64,000 bases of DNA from Alphaproteobacteria bacterium. Its GTDB lineage: Bacteria; Pseudomonadota; Alphaproteobacteria; Paracaedibacterales; VGCI01. The position numbers were made by a program, and so were the translations under genes. The stretch spans positions 1-64,000 of the forward strand of contig JAIESE010000012.1 of NCBI GenBank assembly GCA_019746225.1, given 5' to 3'. Numbering within the stretch: position 1 is the stretch's first letter; every line of letters starts with the position of its first letter. The notes below the pieces were generated by a model. That model was not told the DNA's origin and made no database searches. It saw only the letters and a program-made list of their open reading frames with translations. Below are positions 8,376 through 17,440 of this stretch, in pieces.

Positions 8376-8468
8376 TCGAGTCGCCACTGCAAGAACATTT
8401 GAGTATCCAAGTATTTATCATCAGGTAAAAAACAGGAGTATAGTGGTAAAATAGGAACCGATAGCCAC
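8376..8468 (+). repeat. Repeated gene-end module, copy B
   Basis: Directly after the patatin stop codon the plus strand reads RVATARTFEYPSIYHQVKNR then SIVVK and a stop, without any start. This matches the C-terminus of the deaminase-like protein (copy A at 5284-5378), and the match continues past the stop through AATAGGAACCGAT. It is the orphaned tail of another cargo gene. It joins directly to the traD relic at 8469. Confidence 0.7.
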
Positions 8469-8828
8469 AACACAAAAGTCGTCTTCCGCATCGAAGCCGC
8501 CGAGCTTGGTGAAGGCGTGTCCAAATGGCTGGGCGTCCATAGAAGTCTCATAATATGGATAAATAGTTTACCATTGTTTTTCTTTTTTCTGGCTCAATGG
8601 GATTATCCAAAAAATCGATTTAGTTCAATTTGTTATGACGAAAAACATTAACATCTAGAATGAAAATTCTCAAGGGGCAAATTTTAATTTTTGGGGATTT
8701 TATGCTTGATGGAGTTGCTAAACTTACAGGCATACCTTAAGGTTCCAGTAGATTATCCGATTGCGAAAGTGAAATACAAGATTCATAAGCTGGAGGGAGT
8801 AGTTGATGGGCTTGTAGAGTACAGCTAA
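8469..8828 (+). pseudogene. traD: traD C-terminal relic, copy 3 (interrupted)
   Basis: Two separated traD pieces are visible. At 8469-8532 the frame reads NTKVVFRIEAAELGEGVSKW and LGV, the canonical NTR.FFR block. At 8712-8828 it reads ELLNLQAYLKVPVDYPIAKV then KYKIHKLEGVVDGLVEYS and TAA, corresponding to the LPDL..Y..LPG.YP..K end of TraD. The SYGA...RDGVS block between them has been replaced by AT-rich sequence. Copy 3 therefore keeps the true C-terminus that copies 1 and 2 have lost. Nothing recognisable lies from 8829 to 8989. Confidence 0.7.
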
Positions 8829-8989
8829 GCTGCACCTGTAGGTTGTTATTGAACAGGTATATACACCAATACTCTTGCATCATCCTTGACTTTAAAACTA
8901 ATAATCGTTATTAATAGCAAAATTCAAAAAGAAATTTCAACAATAATGACCACTATTTATTTTAAAAAATCTAACGAGAGAAATGTGAA

Positions 8990-11857
8990 ATGAATAATTA
9001 TTTAAACTCAAAATACACCGCCACGGCCTTTATGTCTCTTCTTCTATGCTCCCATGTGCATGCAGCCGAGAAAGCTTCGACCCATACTGATGACATAGAG
9101 CTTTCAATTCCCGCTTTGAGAGTAAGCAAAGAAGAGAATGCGGTTATCGAACGCATCAAAGGGGAAATTGTCCGTAGCTTCCATGATCAAAGCATAGGTG
9201 CAGCCTGTATGGTGGTGAATGAAGCCATGAAACAGGCAGCCCATTTCAAGCAATTTAGTGTCTTTGACTTCTTGCTAAACAGTAGTGAGCTTCCCTACGG
9301 TGACCTAATAAAGCCTCGTCAAAGTGCGCTAGAACCATTGCTCTTAGACAATCTCGAAGGTGATGATTTGACCATTGCAGAAAAAATCTTATCCTACATG
9401 GCAAAAGAAAAACTAACGATACAATTCTCTCTAACTGATTTATTTAAAAAGGCCAAAGCTTCCAATAACAAGCTTCTTGAATGCATTCTTGTAAATGCTT
9501 TGCGTAACCAATTGGTCATAAATGACGAGGATCTAAATCAGCTCTTCTCTCATGCCAGTACGAATAATATTGGAGATCTGGCATATTGCCTCCTTACATC
9601 GCCTACCTTAGTTGAACGCATTAGAGGTACTCTGTTTAATCATCTGGTAGCTACGGTTGATAGAGGACACGACGGTATCGTAGCTCTCATGCTTGATGTG
9701 GCAGATAATTCTAATAATGGGGGTTTTTATGGGTGGCCCATCAATAATGCATTTTGCAAAGCAATAGAAATAGAAAACATTTCTCTGACCAATAGGTTTC
9801 TGAACCGTGCCGATAAAACAGTGAGACCAGAACAACAGACAGTTGACCAAATGTTTGAGAGTGTTGTTTGTCAAAACAAAATTGGTCTTGCAAAGGTCTT
9901 TCTTCTAGAAGGTGAAACCCGGCTGAAGCCCTCACAAGATGCCATAGAATCAGGACTTGGGGACATTATCGCTCATTCTGATAAGTCAGAGATGATAGAA
10001 TTGTTACTCACTTGCCTCGTTAGCAGCCAAGAGCCTTTAACTTGGTCCATGGTAGATCTCTTTCTAAAAGCAAGAGAGGCGGGGAATAAAGGTGCCGTTA
10101 ATATGCTCGTAGCTGCTGTCAAATCTGGCATAAAAATGAATGAAAAACATTTGGGCCAGCTCGTAGTAGATGCTTGTGAGAATGACGATGCCAATTTGCT
10201 TGAAATACTCATTCATCCAGATCGAGTTCAAAGGCCAACAACTAAGGCCATCAATAAAGCGTTTTTAAGAACACTTACAATGATTTCACTTTATTCTACC
10301 CATTTGGATGTCCTTCAACTTTTGATAAAATGTTGTGGAGGTCAGTTGCAAGCAAATCAGAATAAGATGGCTTGGGCTTTAGATCGTGCAATAGGAAATA
10401 AATATATAGGATTTGTGAAACTCATATTAGAGTGTCCCCACCCTGTATTAAAGCTGGATCGCGACGAATTCTGTAGGGCTTGCCAAACAGCTCTTCACAG
10501 CGATGATGAGGATATACAAGCCCTCTTCCTCAACCCAGCGCCTGCACAACGGCAAGCCACCGTGGAAGACATGGATGCATTATTATATCATGTTGTAAAT
10601 ATTGAGGAACGAAGCAATGCCAATCAGAGGGCTGTGAGCCTTCTTCTCAATCGTACAGAAGCACAAGTCCGCCCCTCCCAAGAGAGGGTTGACAGCTGCT
10701 TTGGAGCCCAAGTCAACGAGCCCAATTTGGCAAATGTACGTACCTTTATGAATACAAGACCAGAACACCTAAGACCAAGTGGTACACAATTAGTAAGTAG
10801 TTTGAATAGCGCGATTAACAGTGATAATAGGCGTATCATTCAACTCATTCTAGATCGTCTTATTGAGGAAAGGCAAAACCCAGCATTTTCTGAGCGCATC
10901 ATCGAGGCATATCGAATGGGTATGGAATTAGGTAGCCGGGAGACAGTGGAAAGACTTGAGCCATTGGTGTCAGAAGAGATCCGCAGGCAAGCCCGAGAAG
11001 AATTTGCCCTATATAATAATTTTCTTGTGGAAAATGTACCACACGCCAGGCGGGGTCTCGCCTTTGAAGTCCATGAATATGCAGATGCACCCGTAAGGAC
11101 CTCACCCACTCAAATGCATGCTTCCATGAAGTTGAATGACGCTATTTTTCAAAACATGAAGGATCGCTGCAAGGCCAGAGCTGTTACATTGCTCGCCTAC
11201 CCTGCCGTTGCTCTCGCAATCGAAAAAGCCATTGACCAGTTCTATCCACTCGTTGCTGAAGAAGGACGCCCCTGCTACACGAAAGAATTTGTTGAGAAAG
11301 CCAAGAAGGCGGCATTTTCAAAACTTGCGAGTGATCAAGACTTTGAGGAGAGTCTTTGCCTAACAGTCACCTTCATTCAGAACTTCTGTCCTGACTGCAT
11401 GGAGATGTGGATTCATGGCTTTATTAACGAGTCCATTACGGCATATACGAGCTCCGAAGACGGCACAAGCTGTGGTAGAGGCATTCGAGAACGTGTGGCT
11501 ACAGGCTTGAGAAATGTAGACAAAGAATTGGACGCCTTATTCATGCAGGTCGAAGGTCCTAAATTAGTCCAGACTTTCCTAAACCAATGGAACCCAGCCG
11601 GTAAAGCCAGAGAAACTGCAAGAGTCCTTATGCTTCATGGCCTAACGCTCGAGCACACAGCAGAACAAGCCGTGGGTATCTTTGAAGCTATGTTGGAGAG
11701 AATTTGCACAGGAAATAATGTCGCTCCGGAAGCTATAGAAGATTATGAGGAGCTGAAGGAAATTATTTCTGGTGGCATTGTGCATTACTATGAAGCCATC
11801 AAAGCCGGTATGAGGGAGATCATGAAAGAAAAGGAAGATAGTAAGAAAAAGGAATAG
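8990..11857 (+). CDS. Exported ankyrin-like helical-repeat protein
   Basis: A 955-residue protein with a signal peptide (ATAFMSLLLCSHVHA, cleavage near residue 25). From about residue 70 to 690 it consists of degenerate repeats of 30-45 residues, each with a helix-turn-helix character (for example AGNKGAVNMLVAAVKSGI and DVLQLLIKCCGGQLQANQ). These resemble diverged ankyrin repeats and are likely a protein-binding solenoid. The C-terminal 260 residues form a different domain that contains FCPDCMEMW and SCGRGIRERVATGLR and ends in a highly charged KEKEDSKKKE tail. I do not recognise this domain; the paired cysteines could be structural or metal-binding. Repeat proteins with an unknown C-terminal domain are common effectors in intracellular bacteria, so a host-binding role is plausible but unproven. 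Confidence 0.65.
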   Translation: MNNYLNSKYTATAFMSLLLCSHVHAAEKASTHTDDIELSIPALRVSKEENAVIERIKGEIVRSFHDQSIGAACMVVNEAMKQAAHFKQFSVFDFLLNSSELPYGDLIKPRQSALEPLLLDNLEGDDLTIAEKILSYMAKEKLTIQFSLTDLFKKAKASNNKLLECILVNALRNQLVINDEDLNQLFSHASTNNIGDLAYCLLTSPTLVERIRGTLFNHLVATVDRGHDGIVALMLDVADNSNNGGFYGWPINNAFCKAIEIENISLTNRFLNRADKTVRPEQQTVDQMFESVVCQNKIGLAKVFLLEGETRLKPSQDAIESGLGDIIAHSDKSEMIELLLTCLVSSQEPLTWSMVDLFLKAREAGNKGAVNMLVAAVKSGIKMNEKHLGQLVVDACENDDANLLEILIHPDRVQRPTTKAINKAFLRTLTMISLYSTHLDVLQLLIKCCGGQLQANQNKMAWALDRAIGNKYIGFVKLILECPHPVLKLDRDEFCRACQTALHSDDEDIQALFLNPAPAQRQATVEDMDALLYHVVNIEERSNANQRAVSLLLNRTEAQVRPSQERVDSCFGAQVNEPNLANVRTFMNTRPEHLRPSGTQLVSSLNSAINSDNRRIIQLILDRLIEERQNPAFSERIIEAYRMGMELGSRETVERLEPLVSEEIRRQAREEFALYNNFLVENVPHARRGLAFEVHEYADAPVRTSPTQMHASMKLNDAIFQNMKDRCKARAVTLLAYPAVALAIEKAIDQFYPLVAEEGRPCYTKEFVEKAKKAAFSKLASDQDFEESLCLTVTFIQNFCPDCMEMWIHGFINESITAYTSSEDGTSCGRGIRERVATGLRNVDKELDALFMQVEGPKLVQTFLNQWNPAGKARETARVLMLHGLTLEHTAEQAVGIFEAMLERICTGNNVAPEAIEDYEELKEIISGGIVHYYEAIKAGMREIMKEKEDSKKKE

Positions 11858-11867
11858 GACTCGGATA

Positions 11868-12101
11868 GAGAACATTTCCTATGGCGTGCACTAGATGCGT
11901 GATGGCGTCTTCCTCAATGACCAGCGTAAGGAAAAGCTCATCCTTTGCCCCGATCGCCTCATGAAACTGCCTGACTTACAGGGATACCCTCAAAGCTCTG
12001 GGGACTACACGATTGCGAAGGTGGTATTTAAGATTCATAAATTGGCAAGTGTGGCTGAAGGGTTTGTGAAGAGAGGCTGTACAAGAAATTATCAGATCTA
12101 G
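11868..12101 (+). pseudogene. traD: traD C-terminal relic, copy 4
   Basis: The plus-strand frame reads ENISYGVH, a TAG stop, MRDGVFLNDQRKEKLILCPD, RLMKLPDLQGYPQSSGDYTI and AKVVFKIHKLASVAEGFVKR. It covers the SYGA/RDGVS block and the complete C-terminal LPDL...Y..PG.YP..K..FK segment of F-type TraD. The open stretch after the internal stop could be mistaken for a 68-residue gene, but it has no credible ribosome site and is a relic. It lies 10 bases after the helical-repeat gene. Confidence 0.75.
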
Positions 12102-12196
12102 ACAAAGGGATGCAGTTTAAGTAGGCTAATCTTGTTTAATTAAGGTTTATGAGTTCAGAAGCTGAAAAAATACCAAGCGGTTTGAAGGAGCAAGAC

Positions 12197-14695
12197 ATGG
12201 AATACTTAAATATGTTCAAGAATGTCTATTCAAAACAGTATCTATGGAAATATATCCCTCATACGATAGCTATTTTCCTCTTTAATGTCCTATTAACATC
12301 ATATCAAGTTTCAGCCATAGATGCTGCTGGGAGGGCTCCTCTAGAAGCGGATCGCTCCGCTTTCATAGTAGAGGTTCCTTTCTATTGTCCACCCCTGAAG
12401 ATTCAGGATGCTGCGGAATTAATCAAGCAGGAGCCTGAGCGGGTTAAAAAAAAATTAGGGAAGCGTCCAAAGAAGAGTGAAACCCATAACCAGCTTGTTT
12501 TTATGGAAACGGATTTCATGCCTGGTCATGAACCCTACAGAATTGCGGAAGATGAATTTAGGGGGTTTCTGAGGCTTTATACGCAACAGACAGAAACCCC
12601 TAACACACTAGTTGACATTCTTGAAAATCCTAGAGCTCATGAGCATGCTAAGCCCATGAAGAAAACGACGGATGAAGTCTTACAGGCAGCCTTAGAAAGT
12701 GAAACAATTCATGTAAACAAGTTCGTAAACCTCTTTCGTTCAGAAGCTTTCGGCGAATCCGCTGAAGAATCCAAAAGCCGTTTTGATCAATCAATGAAAA
12801 TGGTACTTCTCTTAAATCGTTATAAATCCGTTAGTTCGACCCTTAATAAATCACTGAAGCGGTTTAATGGTGAGCTCGATAAGGATAAAAATATAGTTTT
12901 ACTGAGAGGGTTCTGGGAACCAAAATGGCAAAAGAAAGTGAATGGACGTTGGTATGATGTGCCCCTTAAAGAAGTTCGGCATTTCTTTTTGGAATATTTG
13001 CGTCGTAATAAAGAGAAAGCCTTGGAATTTCTCATTGAAAACGAGGGTGGAGATCTTAATGGTGTGCCAAAAGGCAGACTCAAAGGTATATTTCCTACAG
13101 GAAAAAGTAAGATAACATTTAATACCCATGTACCTTATCAAGAACTCCGAGAAGCCATTCGGGTACACCCATCGAAATTAGCAATGGCAAAAGCGCTAAG
13201 AGAGAAGAATCAGGGTTCTACACTCTATGAAGGAGTTCATGATAGTGACCTTGTGGGACTGAGAGTTGTTTCAGGTGGTTCTTCTCTTTCGACTGCAGGT
13301 ACTGGCTTATATAGCCATTATGAAAACGGGATTAGGACAAATAATTATCCTGACCTTATAACAACAGGATACTGTGCAGCTTGGGATGAACGTTTTAAAG
13401 AGAGAGGCTCGGACTACTTTTCAGCAGTCTCTATAGCAATTGAGGAGGATCGTTATGTGCGCGCAGCTCTATCTCAAGTTGACTCCCGGCTTGCCTACTA
13501 TTCAGAGCCAAATATATTAATTAAAGTGCCATCTGATGAGTTAATGATGCCGTATTCATTTTTAGAGAGTCCAGGACAATGGTCTCTTGATTCAAATTCA
13601 TATTCTTTCGGAAAATATAGTCCTCACGAAAGTTTAAATATTTTGAGAAGACTCTACGCAAGGGCTAACGGTCGACCTAAAATTGTGTTAGATCCATCCC
13701 ACCCTGTTATGATGAGATTACCTGACCGTATGCTGGTTAATAAACATACAGGGACTCCCTTTAAAGTTGGGCATTATGATGAACAAACATCAAAAATTGT
13801 ACCTGTTAATGAAAATGATGGTTATAACTTTTTAAAAATCTCAGAGAATGTCTCTCAATCACCGCTTAGCTTTAGGGATTATTCTATCGTTGCTTATACA
13901 CAACTTGGTTTGGTGGGTGGTACATATTATATTACAAGTTCACAGTTTCCTCATTTGGCTCCAACCAAAATTATTCGACCAAATAGTGTTTTTACTTCTC
14001 TGTTGAGTACTATATTCAATAGTTACGATCCAATTGAATTAATTGAAGGCTTGCATGGATTGAAACAGACATTTCAAATAACGGATGAGTTTCTGTCAAC
14101 GATGCAGGGGCGGGTTTATTACGTCTGCGATCAATATGAGAGACTTACTCAATTCTTACCGTTAAAATTTGCAAGCGTGAGTGATGGAAACGTGAATGCT
14201 AATCTAGAACAACTTAATAAATTATCAAGCAAAAGCCAGCAATTGGAAGGTTTAGAGGCCATATTTAATCCGGTCTTTAGAACAAGCCAGTTAGAAAGGC
14301 CTATGACGACTTTAATTGAAGCCGCTAAGGCCATGGGGAGGGCACGTAACCATCATATTAAACTCTGGTATAGTCCTGTGAGTTTACCAATCGTAAAAAT
14401 CGAACCAAAGGAAGAGCCCCAACAGAAACTTGATACGGCATTTAAATCGGAAACTCAGACTTTGGTAACGTATAGCGAAGTAAATTATCAAATTCTACTA
14501 GGTAGCTTAAAAGCAAAATTTCCTCTTAAGACGATCGTTCAATGGGCAGGGTATAGCCAATCTAATGCGGGCCGTGATTTTAAGGCCATGCAAACTCATA
14601 GAAACAAGAAGGGATTATGGGAAAAGCTTGTTAAGGCTTTAAATGATGGGCAATATTCAATTGAGGAATTTCTCAAATCCAGCGCTCGAGCATAG
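12197..14695 (+). CDS. Exported 832-residue protein of unknown function
   Basis: I place the start at the ATG at 12197, six bases after AAGGAG; an upstream in-frame ATG at 12149 has no ribosome site. The N-terminus has a hydrophobic segment (IPHTIAIFLFNVLLTSY) followed by QVSA, a plausible signal-peptide cleavage site. Visible features are a basic patch (KKKLGKRPKK), a WY-rich central region, a Gly/Ser-rich turn (VVSGGSSLSTAGTGLYSHY) and a KIEPKEEPQQK linker before a C-terminal helical domain of about 75 residues. I found no catalytic signature I can defend. The central LR...STAGTGLY region loosely recalls ADP-ribosyltransferase folds, too weakly to call. The position between traD relics suggests the same class of cargo as its neighbours. 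Confidence 0.6.
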   Translation: MEYLNMFKNVYSKQYLWKYIPHTIAIFLFNVLLTSYQVSAIDAAGRAPLEADRSAFIVEVPFYCPPLKIQDAAELIKQEPERVKKKLGKRPKKSETHNQLVFMETDFMPGHEPYRIAEDEFRGFLRLYTQQTETPNTLVDILENPRAHEHAKPMKKTTDEVLQAALESETIHVNKFVNLFRSEAFGESAEESKSRFDQSMKMVLLLNRYKSVSSTLNKSLKRFNGELDKDKNIVLLRGFWEPKWQKKVNGRWYDVPLKEVRHFFLEYLRRNKEKALEFLIENEGGDLNGVPKGRLKGIFPTGKSKITFNTHVPYQELREAIRVHPSKLAMAKALREKNQGSTLYEGVHDSDLVGLRVVSGGSSLSTAGTGLYSHYENGIRTNNYPDLITTGYCAAWDERFKERGSDYFSAVSIAIEEDRYVRAALSQVDSRLAYYSEPNILIKVPSDELMMPYSFLESPGQWSLDSNSYSFGKYSPHESLNILRRLYARANGRPKIVLDPSHPVMMRLPDRMLVNKHTGTPFKVGHYDEQTSKIVPVNENDGYNFLKISENVSQSPLSFRDYSIVAYTQLGLVGGTYYITSSQFPHLAPTKIIRPNSVFTSLLSTIFNSYDPIELIEGLHGLKQTFQITDEFLSTMQGRVYYVCDQYERLTQFLPLKFASVSDGNVNANLEQLNKLSSKSQQLEGLEAIFNPVFRTSQLERPMTTLIEAAKAMGRARNHHIKLWYSPVSLPIVKIEPKEEPQQKLDTAFKSETQTLVTYSEVNYQILLGSLKAKFPLKTIVQWAGYSQSNAGRDFKAMQTHRNKKGLWEKLVKALNDGQYSIEEFLKSSARA

Positions 14696-14816
14696 GTATC
14701 TACCCTGGGATAATGCCACCACAAGATATTAGTAAGAAAGTATGACGATCTGTTCGTAAACCATTAAGCATGCACATGCTCTCGCTAACGCTTCCTTCCA
14801 CCAGGTTGACTACTGA

Positions 14817-14992
14817 AGGAAATTCCAAATGTTTGGGGTATCCAACGGGGCTATGGAGAACATCTTCTATGGCGCTCACCATATCTGTTATGGCGTCTCC
14901 TTCAATAATCAACGGTGTGCAAAACCAACCATCCACCTCGATCGCCTCATGAAACTGCCTGACTTACAGGGATACCCTCAAAAGAGCTGTAA
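14817..14992 (+). pseudogene. traD: traD C-terminal relic, copy 5
   Basis: Fragments in two frames align with the other relics: NSKCLGYP corresponds to the SKWLGV block, and after a frameshift MENIFYGAHHICYGVSFNNQ and then DRLMKLPDLQGYPQ match copies 2 and 4. The block CTCGATCGCCTCATGAAACT is nearly identical to the DNA at about 11955-11974. The relic stops at the 3' end of the minus-strand gene that ends at 14997, so that gene's arrival or a deletion removed the rest. Confidence 0.7.
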
Positions 14993-14996
14993 AAAT

Positions 14997-16289
14997 TCAC
15001 TTTGCCTTTACAAACAGCTTCAAAAGCTCGATGCCTTGCGGCGGATCTTTTTCTTTCTCTATAAACAGTAAAACACCGGATGCTTTATCAGAGGGGATGA
15101 GAGCGTCAAGTTCTGCTTTTGGAACTTCGAAGAAGGTCATCAATGTGTTGAGTGCACTTACAAATGTGTAAATTTCAGTTGTTTTCAGCAAATTTAGATA
15201 TTCAGCTTTGATTCTAGGTAAAAGAAGACTATAAATTTGTGGGTGCTCTTTCATTTCGGATAGGTGCATGGTTGTCTCCACGGGGGAGCTGCCAGGAACC
15301 ATTTGTGCATCTTGATTTGCTTTTTTTATTACCTGCCCTTGCGTTAGGATGCGTCCAAGCTTGATGAGTGTTTTGACATCATTCTCGCTTAAAGGGGGAC
15401 CGGGAGGATAACAGGTTGGTGGATAACTCATAATCAACGTGTCATTGACTAATTTAAGGCCAAAGCCTGCCTTATAATAGGTCGCAATGAGAATTGAATG
15501 GTTCAAGGTACTTGACGTTGTCAACGAATATTGGGCATAAATCCCTCGAAAAGTGGTTTTAACCATACCATTCGCATCCAGCCCTTCAGGTTGCTTTTGA
15601 AACTCAAGGGGCTTAAAGAAAAACTTATTACCAATCATTGGTTTAACCAGACCGTCAAGAATGAGAGTCAAAGCATCCACTAAAAGACCTTTTCCGCGAT
15701 TCTCCGACTTCAAATGTGCGTCTACTTTTAAAAGACCCTCAAGGGTATCGCTTCCATAGATAAAGCGTGAAAATGCGAGACGACCAATAGTAAACCGATA
15801 AGGCAAATCAGATATTCGATAGTTTCTAAAATAGATGGGCAGTTCAAATTCCTTGGCATCGTTCTTCGATTTTGCGAGCGCGAGAGCTTCCTCTCTTGTT
15901 TCGCCACAGATGGCTGAAATGCCCTCCTTCGCGGCATCGACATAAAGATCCCTCAGTAGGTTCTTTTCCGTTGTGCAATCACGAACTTGCTCTAAACTGA
16001 CTTTCTCACCCTCAATAATCCTAATTTCTTCTAATGTAAGCTTATGTTTTTTGGTGCTTTCATGAAAAGTTACGTTAACATTTTTCTTGGGTGAAGGTGA
16101 TCTTTTCAGGGCGGAGCGTGTTGGTGACGCTTCCTTTTCTGGCGACACTTTTGCACGCTTTTGGGTAGGCTCCATTGTTAGAACAGGCTCATCTCCTGTC
16201 AAATCTATGAACTCATACATTTTTTTTTCCGCTGTATGTGTCTCATGACAGCAGGCCAATAGGAACAGAAATGCGACCACAGTTCTCAT
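14997..16289 (-). CDS. Exported protein with SUMO-interacting-like and nuclear-localisation-like motifs
   Basis: A 430-residue protein with a short signal peptide (MRTVVAFLFLLACCHETHTA). Immediately after it lies FIDLTGDE (residues 27-34), which fits the hydrophobic-x-DLT consensus of eukaryotic SUMO-interacting motifs followed by acidic residues. Basic clusters follow, KRAKV at 44-48 and KRSPSPKK at 62-69, resembling a bipartite nuclear-localisation signal with SP/TP phosphosites between them. The remainder (about 85-430) looks globular and I do not recognise it. The motifs are short and can occur by chance, but their order in a disordered N-terminal tail of an exported protein is suggestive of a host-nucleus effector. 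It is divergent from the Sel1-like gene and its 3' end abuts traD relic copy 5. Confidence 0.6.
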   Translation of the reverse strand: MRTVVAFLFLLACCHETHTAEKKMYEFIDLTGDEPVLTMEPTQKRAKVSPEKEASPTRSALKRSPSPKKNVNVTFHESTKKHKLTLEEIRIIEGEKVSLEQVRDCTTEKNLLRDLYVDAAKEGISAICGETREEALALAKSKNDAKEFELPIYFRNYRISDLPYRFTIGRLAFSRFIYGSDTLEGLLKVDAHLKSENRGKGLLVDALTLILDGLVKPMIGNKFFFKPLEFQKQPEGLDANGMVKTTFRGIYAQYSLTTSSTLNHSILIATYYKAGFGLKLVNDTLIMSYPPTCYPPGPPLSENDVKTLIKLGRILTQGQVIKKANQDAQMVPGSSPVETTMHLSEMKEHPQIYSLLLPRIKAEYLNLLKTTEIYTFVSALNTLMTFFEVPKAELDALIPSDKASGVLLFIEKEKDPPQGIELLKLFVKAK

Positions 16290-16432
16290 GATTTTCGAGT
16301 CTTTCTAAGATTTGTTGGGTACAACAGAGTTATATCAAAAAATTGGGGCCAACACAAAGAGATAGCTATTTGATCATGAAATATAAATATAGTAAAATTC
16401 ACCCAGTCCACAAAGGATCGGAAGGAGCAACT

Positions 16433-17440
16433 TTGAAAATTAAAAAGAAATGGCTATCAATTTCTGTTAGGGCCACCTTCGTATTCAGCTTGTTTTTGGT
16501 GCAAACTTCTTCGGTTTATGGTGAGTCCGAGAAGGAAGACCCAAATCCATATGTTAGGCGTGTTGTGTTAGAAGATAACACCATATACTTACGAGCTTTG
16601 GCGCGGGAAGCGCTTGTCGAAGCAAATATTGCCTGGCATCAGGCTTGGATTGATAAAGCGGAGGCTTTAGAAGCTAAACATCTCCTTGATGTCGCTTTCC
16701 GCTTGGGAGATCAAGAAGCCGTGATGAGATTGATCCATGTTTGGTCAGATAACATTTATGGCTATCACGTTAATGAGAGAATGACGAATGAATCGAGTAT
16801 GTTGAACGATATTTTGGTCAACCTTGGTCACCCCAAGGCGGTCAGGAGAGCTGTTTATGGATACTCTTATCAGTTATTTGGGTACGAGCTTAATCCCGCA
16901 CGGGCGAAGCAATTGATTGATATGCATGCAAGAAATGGAAAGGAATGGGCTATTAAGCTCATGCTCATAGGTTGGGCTCACGGTGTCTATGGGATTGAAA
17001 AAGCTCAAGAGAAAGCGTTGACATGGAATAATGAACGAATCGGCAGAGGTGATAAAGAGGCTCTGAAAAGAAAGGTCGATGATCTTGGTCTACCCAATAA
17101 TGATTATGGATACGGTTTTAACCCAACAGAAGCAAACCGACTTGTTAGAGTACATGCAGAGCGTCAAGAAATATGGGCCCTTAAAAGGATGGCGATTGGT
17201 TACAGCACTGGCACTTATGGGTTTAAAATTAATCATAAAATGGCCAGCAGAATAAATGAAAAACTCCTAAAAATAGGATATATGGGCGCGAGGAAGCGAG
17301 CCGTGATTGGGTATATTTGGGGCTGCAATGGCTATGTCCAGGATGTTGACTTAGGTTACGAACTTGCCAGACGATGGTCCATTTATGATTTTGACCAAGG
17401 TAGATATTTTAAAGCATATTATAATGCGTCTACTGGATGA
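16433..17440 (+). CDS. Exported Sel1-like repeat protein
   Basis: I choose the TTG at 16433 because GGAAGGAG lies five to six bases upstream and it places a signal peptide at the N-terminus (KIKKKWLSIS, hydrophobic FVFSLFLVQTSSVYG). The next upstream ATG lacks a ribosome site. The mature protein carries degenerate repeats of about 36 residues with the pattern A...L...GY..G.YG (for example KRMAIGYSTGTYGF and KRAVIGYIWGCNGY). These are characteristic of Sel1/TPR-type solenoids that mediate protein binding. Five or six units are visible from about residue 70 to the end of the protein. Sel1 proteins of Legionella and other intracellular bacteria interact with host trafficking; the role here is unknown. 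Its 3' end overlaps the convergent HMCES gene by 11 bases. Confidence 0.65.
   Translation: MKIKKKWLSISVRATFVFSLFLVQTSSVYGESEKEDPNPYVRRVVLEDNTIYLRALAREALVEANIAWHQAWIDKAEALEAKHLLDVAFRLGDQEAVMRLIHVWSDNIYGYHVNERMTNESSMLNDILVNLGHPKAVRRAVYGYSYQLFGYELNPARAKQLIDMHARNGKEWAIKLMLIGWAHGVYGIEKAQEKALTWNNERIGRGDKEALKRKVDDLGLPNNDYGYGFNPTEANRLVRVHAERQEIWALKRMAIGYSTGTYGFKINHKMASRINEKLLKIGYMGARKRAVIGYIWGCNGYVQDVDLGYELARRWSIYDFDQGRYFKAYYNASTG

Noticed and set aside
11895..12101. A 68-residue plus-strand gene
   Set aside because: It is the open part of traD relic copy 4, after an internal stop; no ribosome-binding site precedes its ATG.
14143..14334. Minus-strand frames inside the 848-codon gene region
   Set aside because: Shadows of the long plus-strand coding frame without starts or family resemblance.
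14770..15071. Two overlapping short plus-strand genes
   Set aside because: They are frameshifted pieces of traD relic copy 5 and run into the 3' end of the minus-strand gene at 14997.
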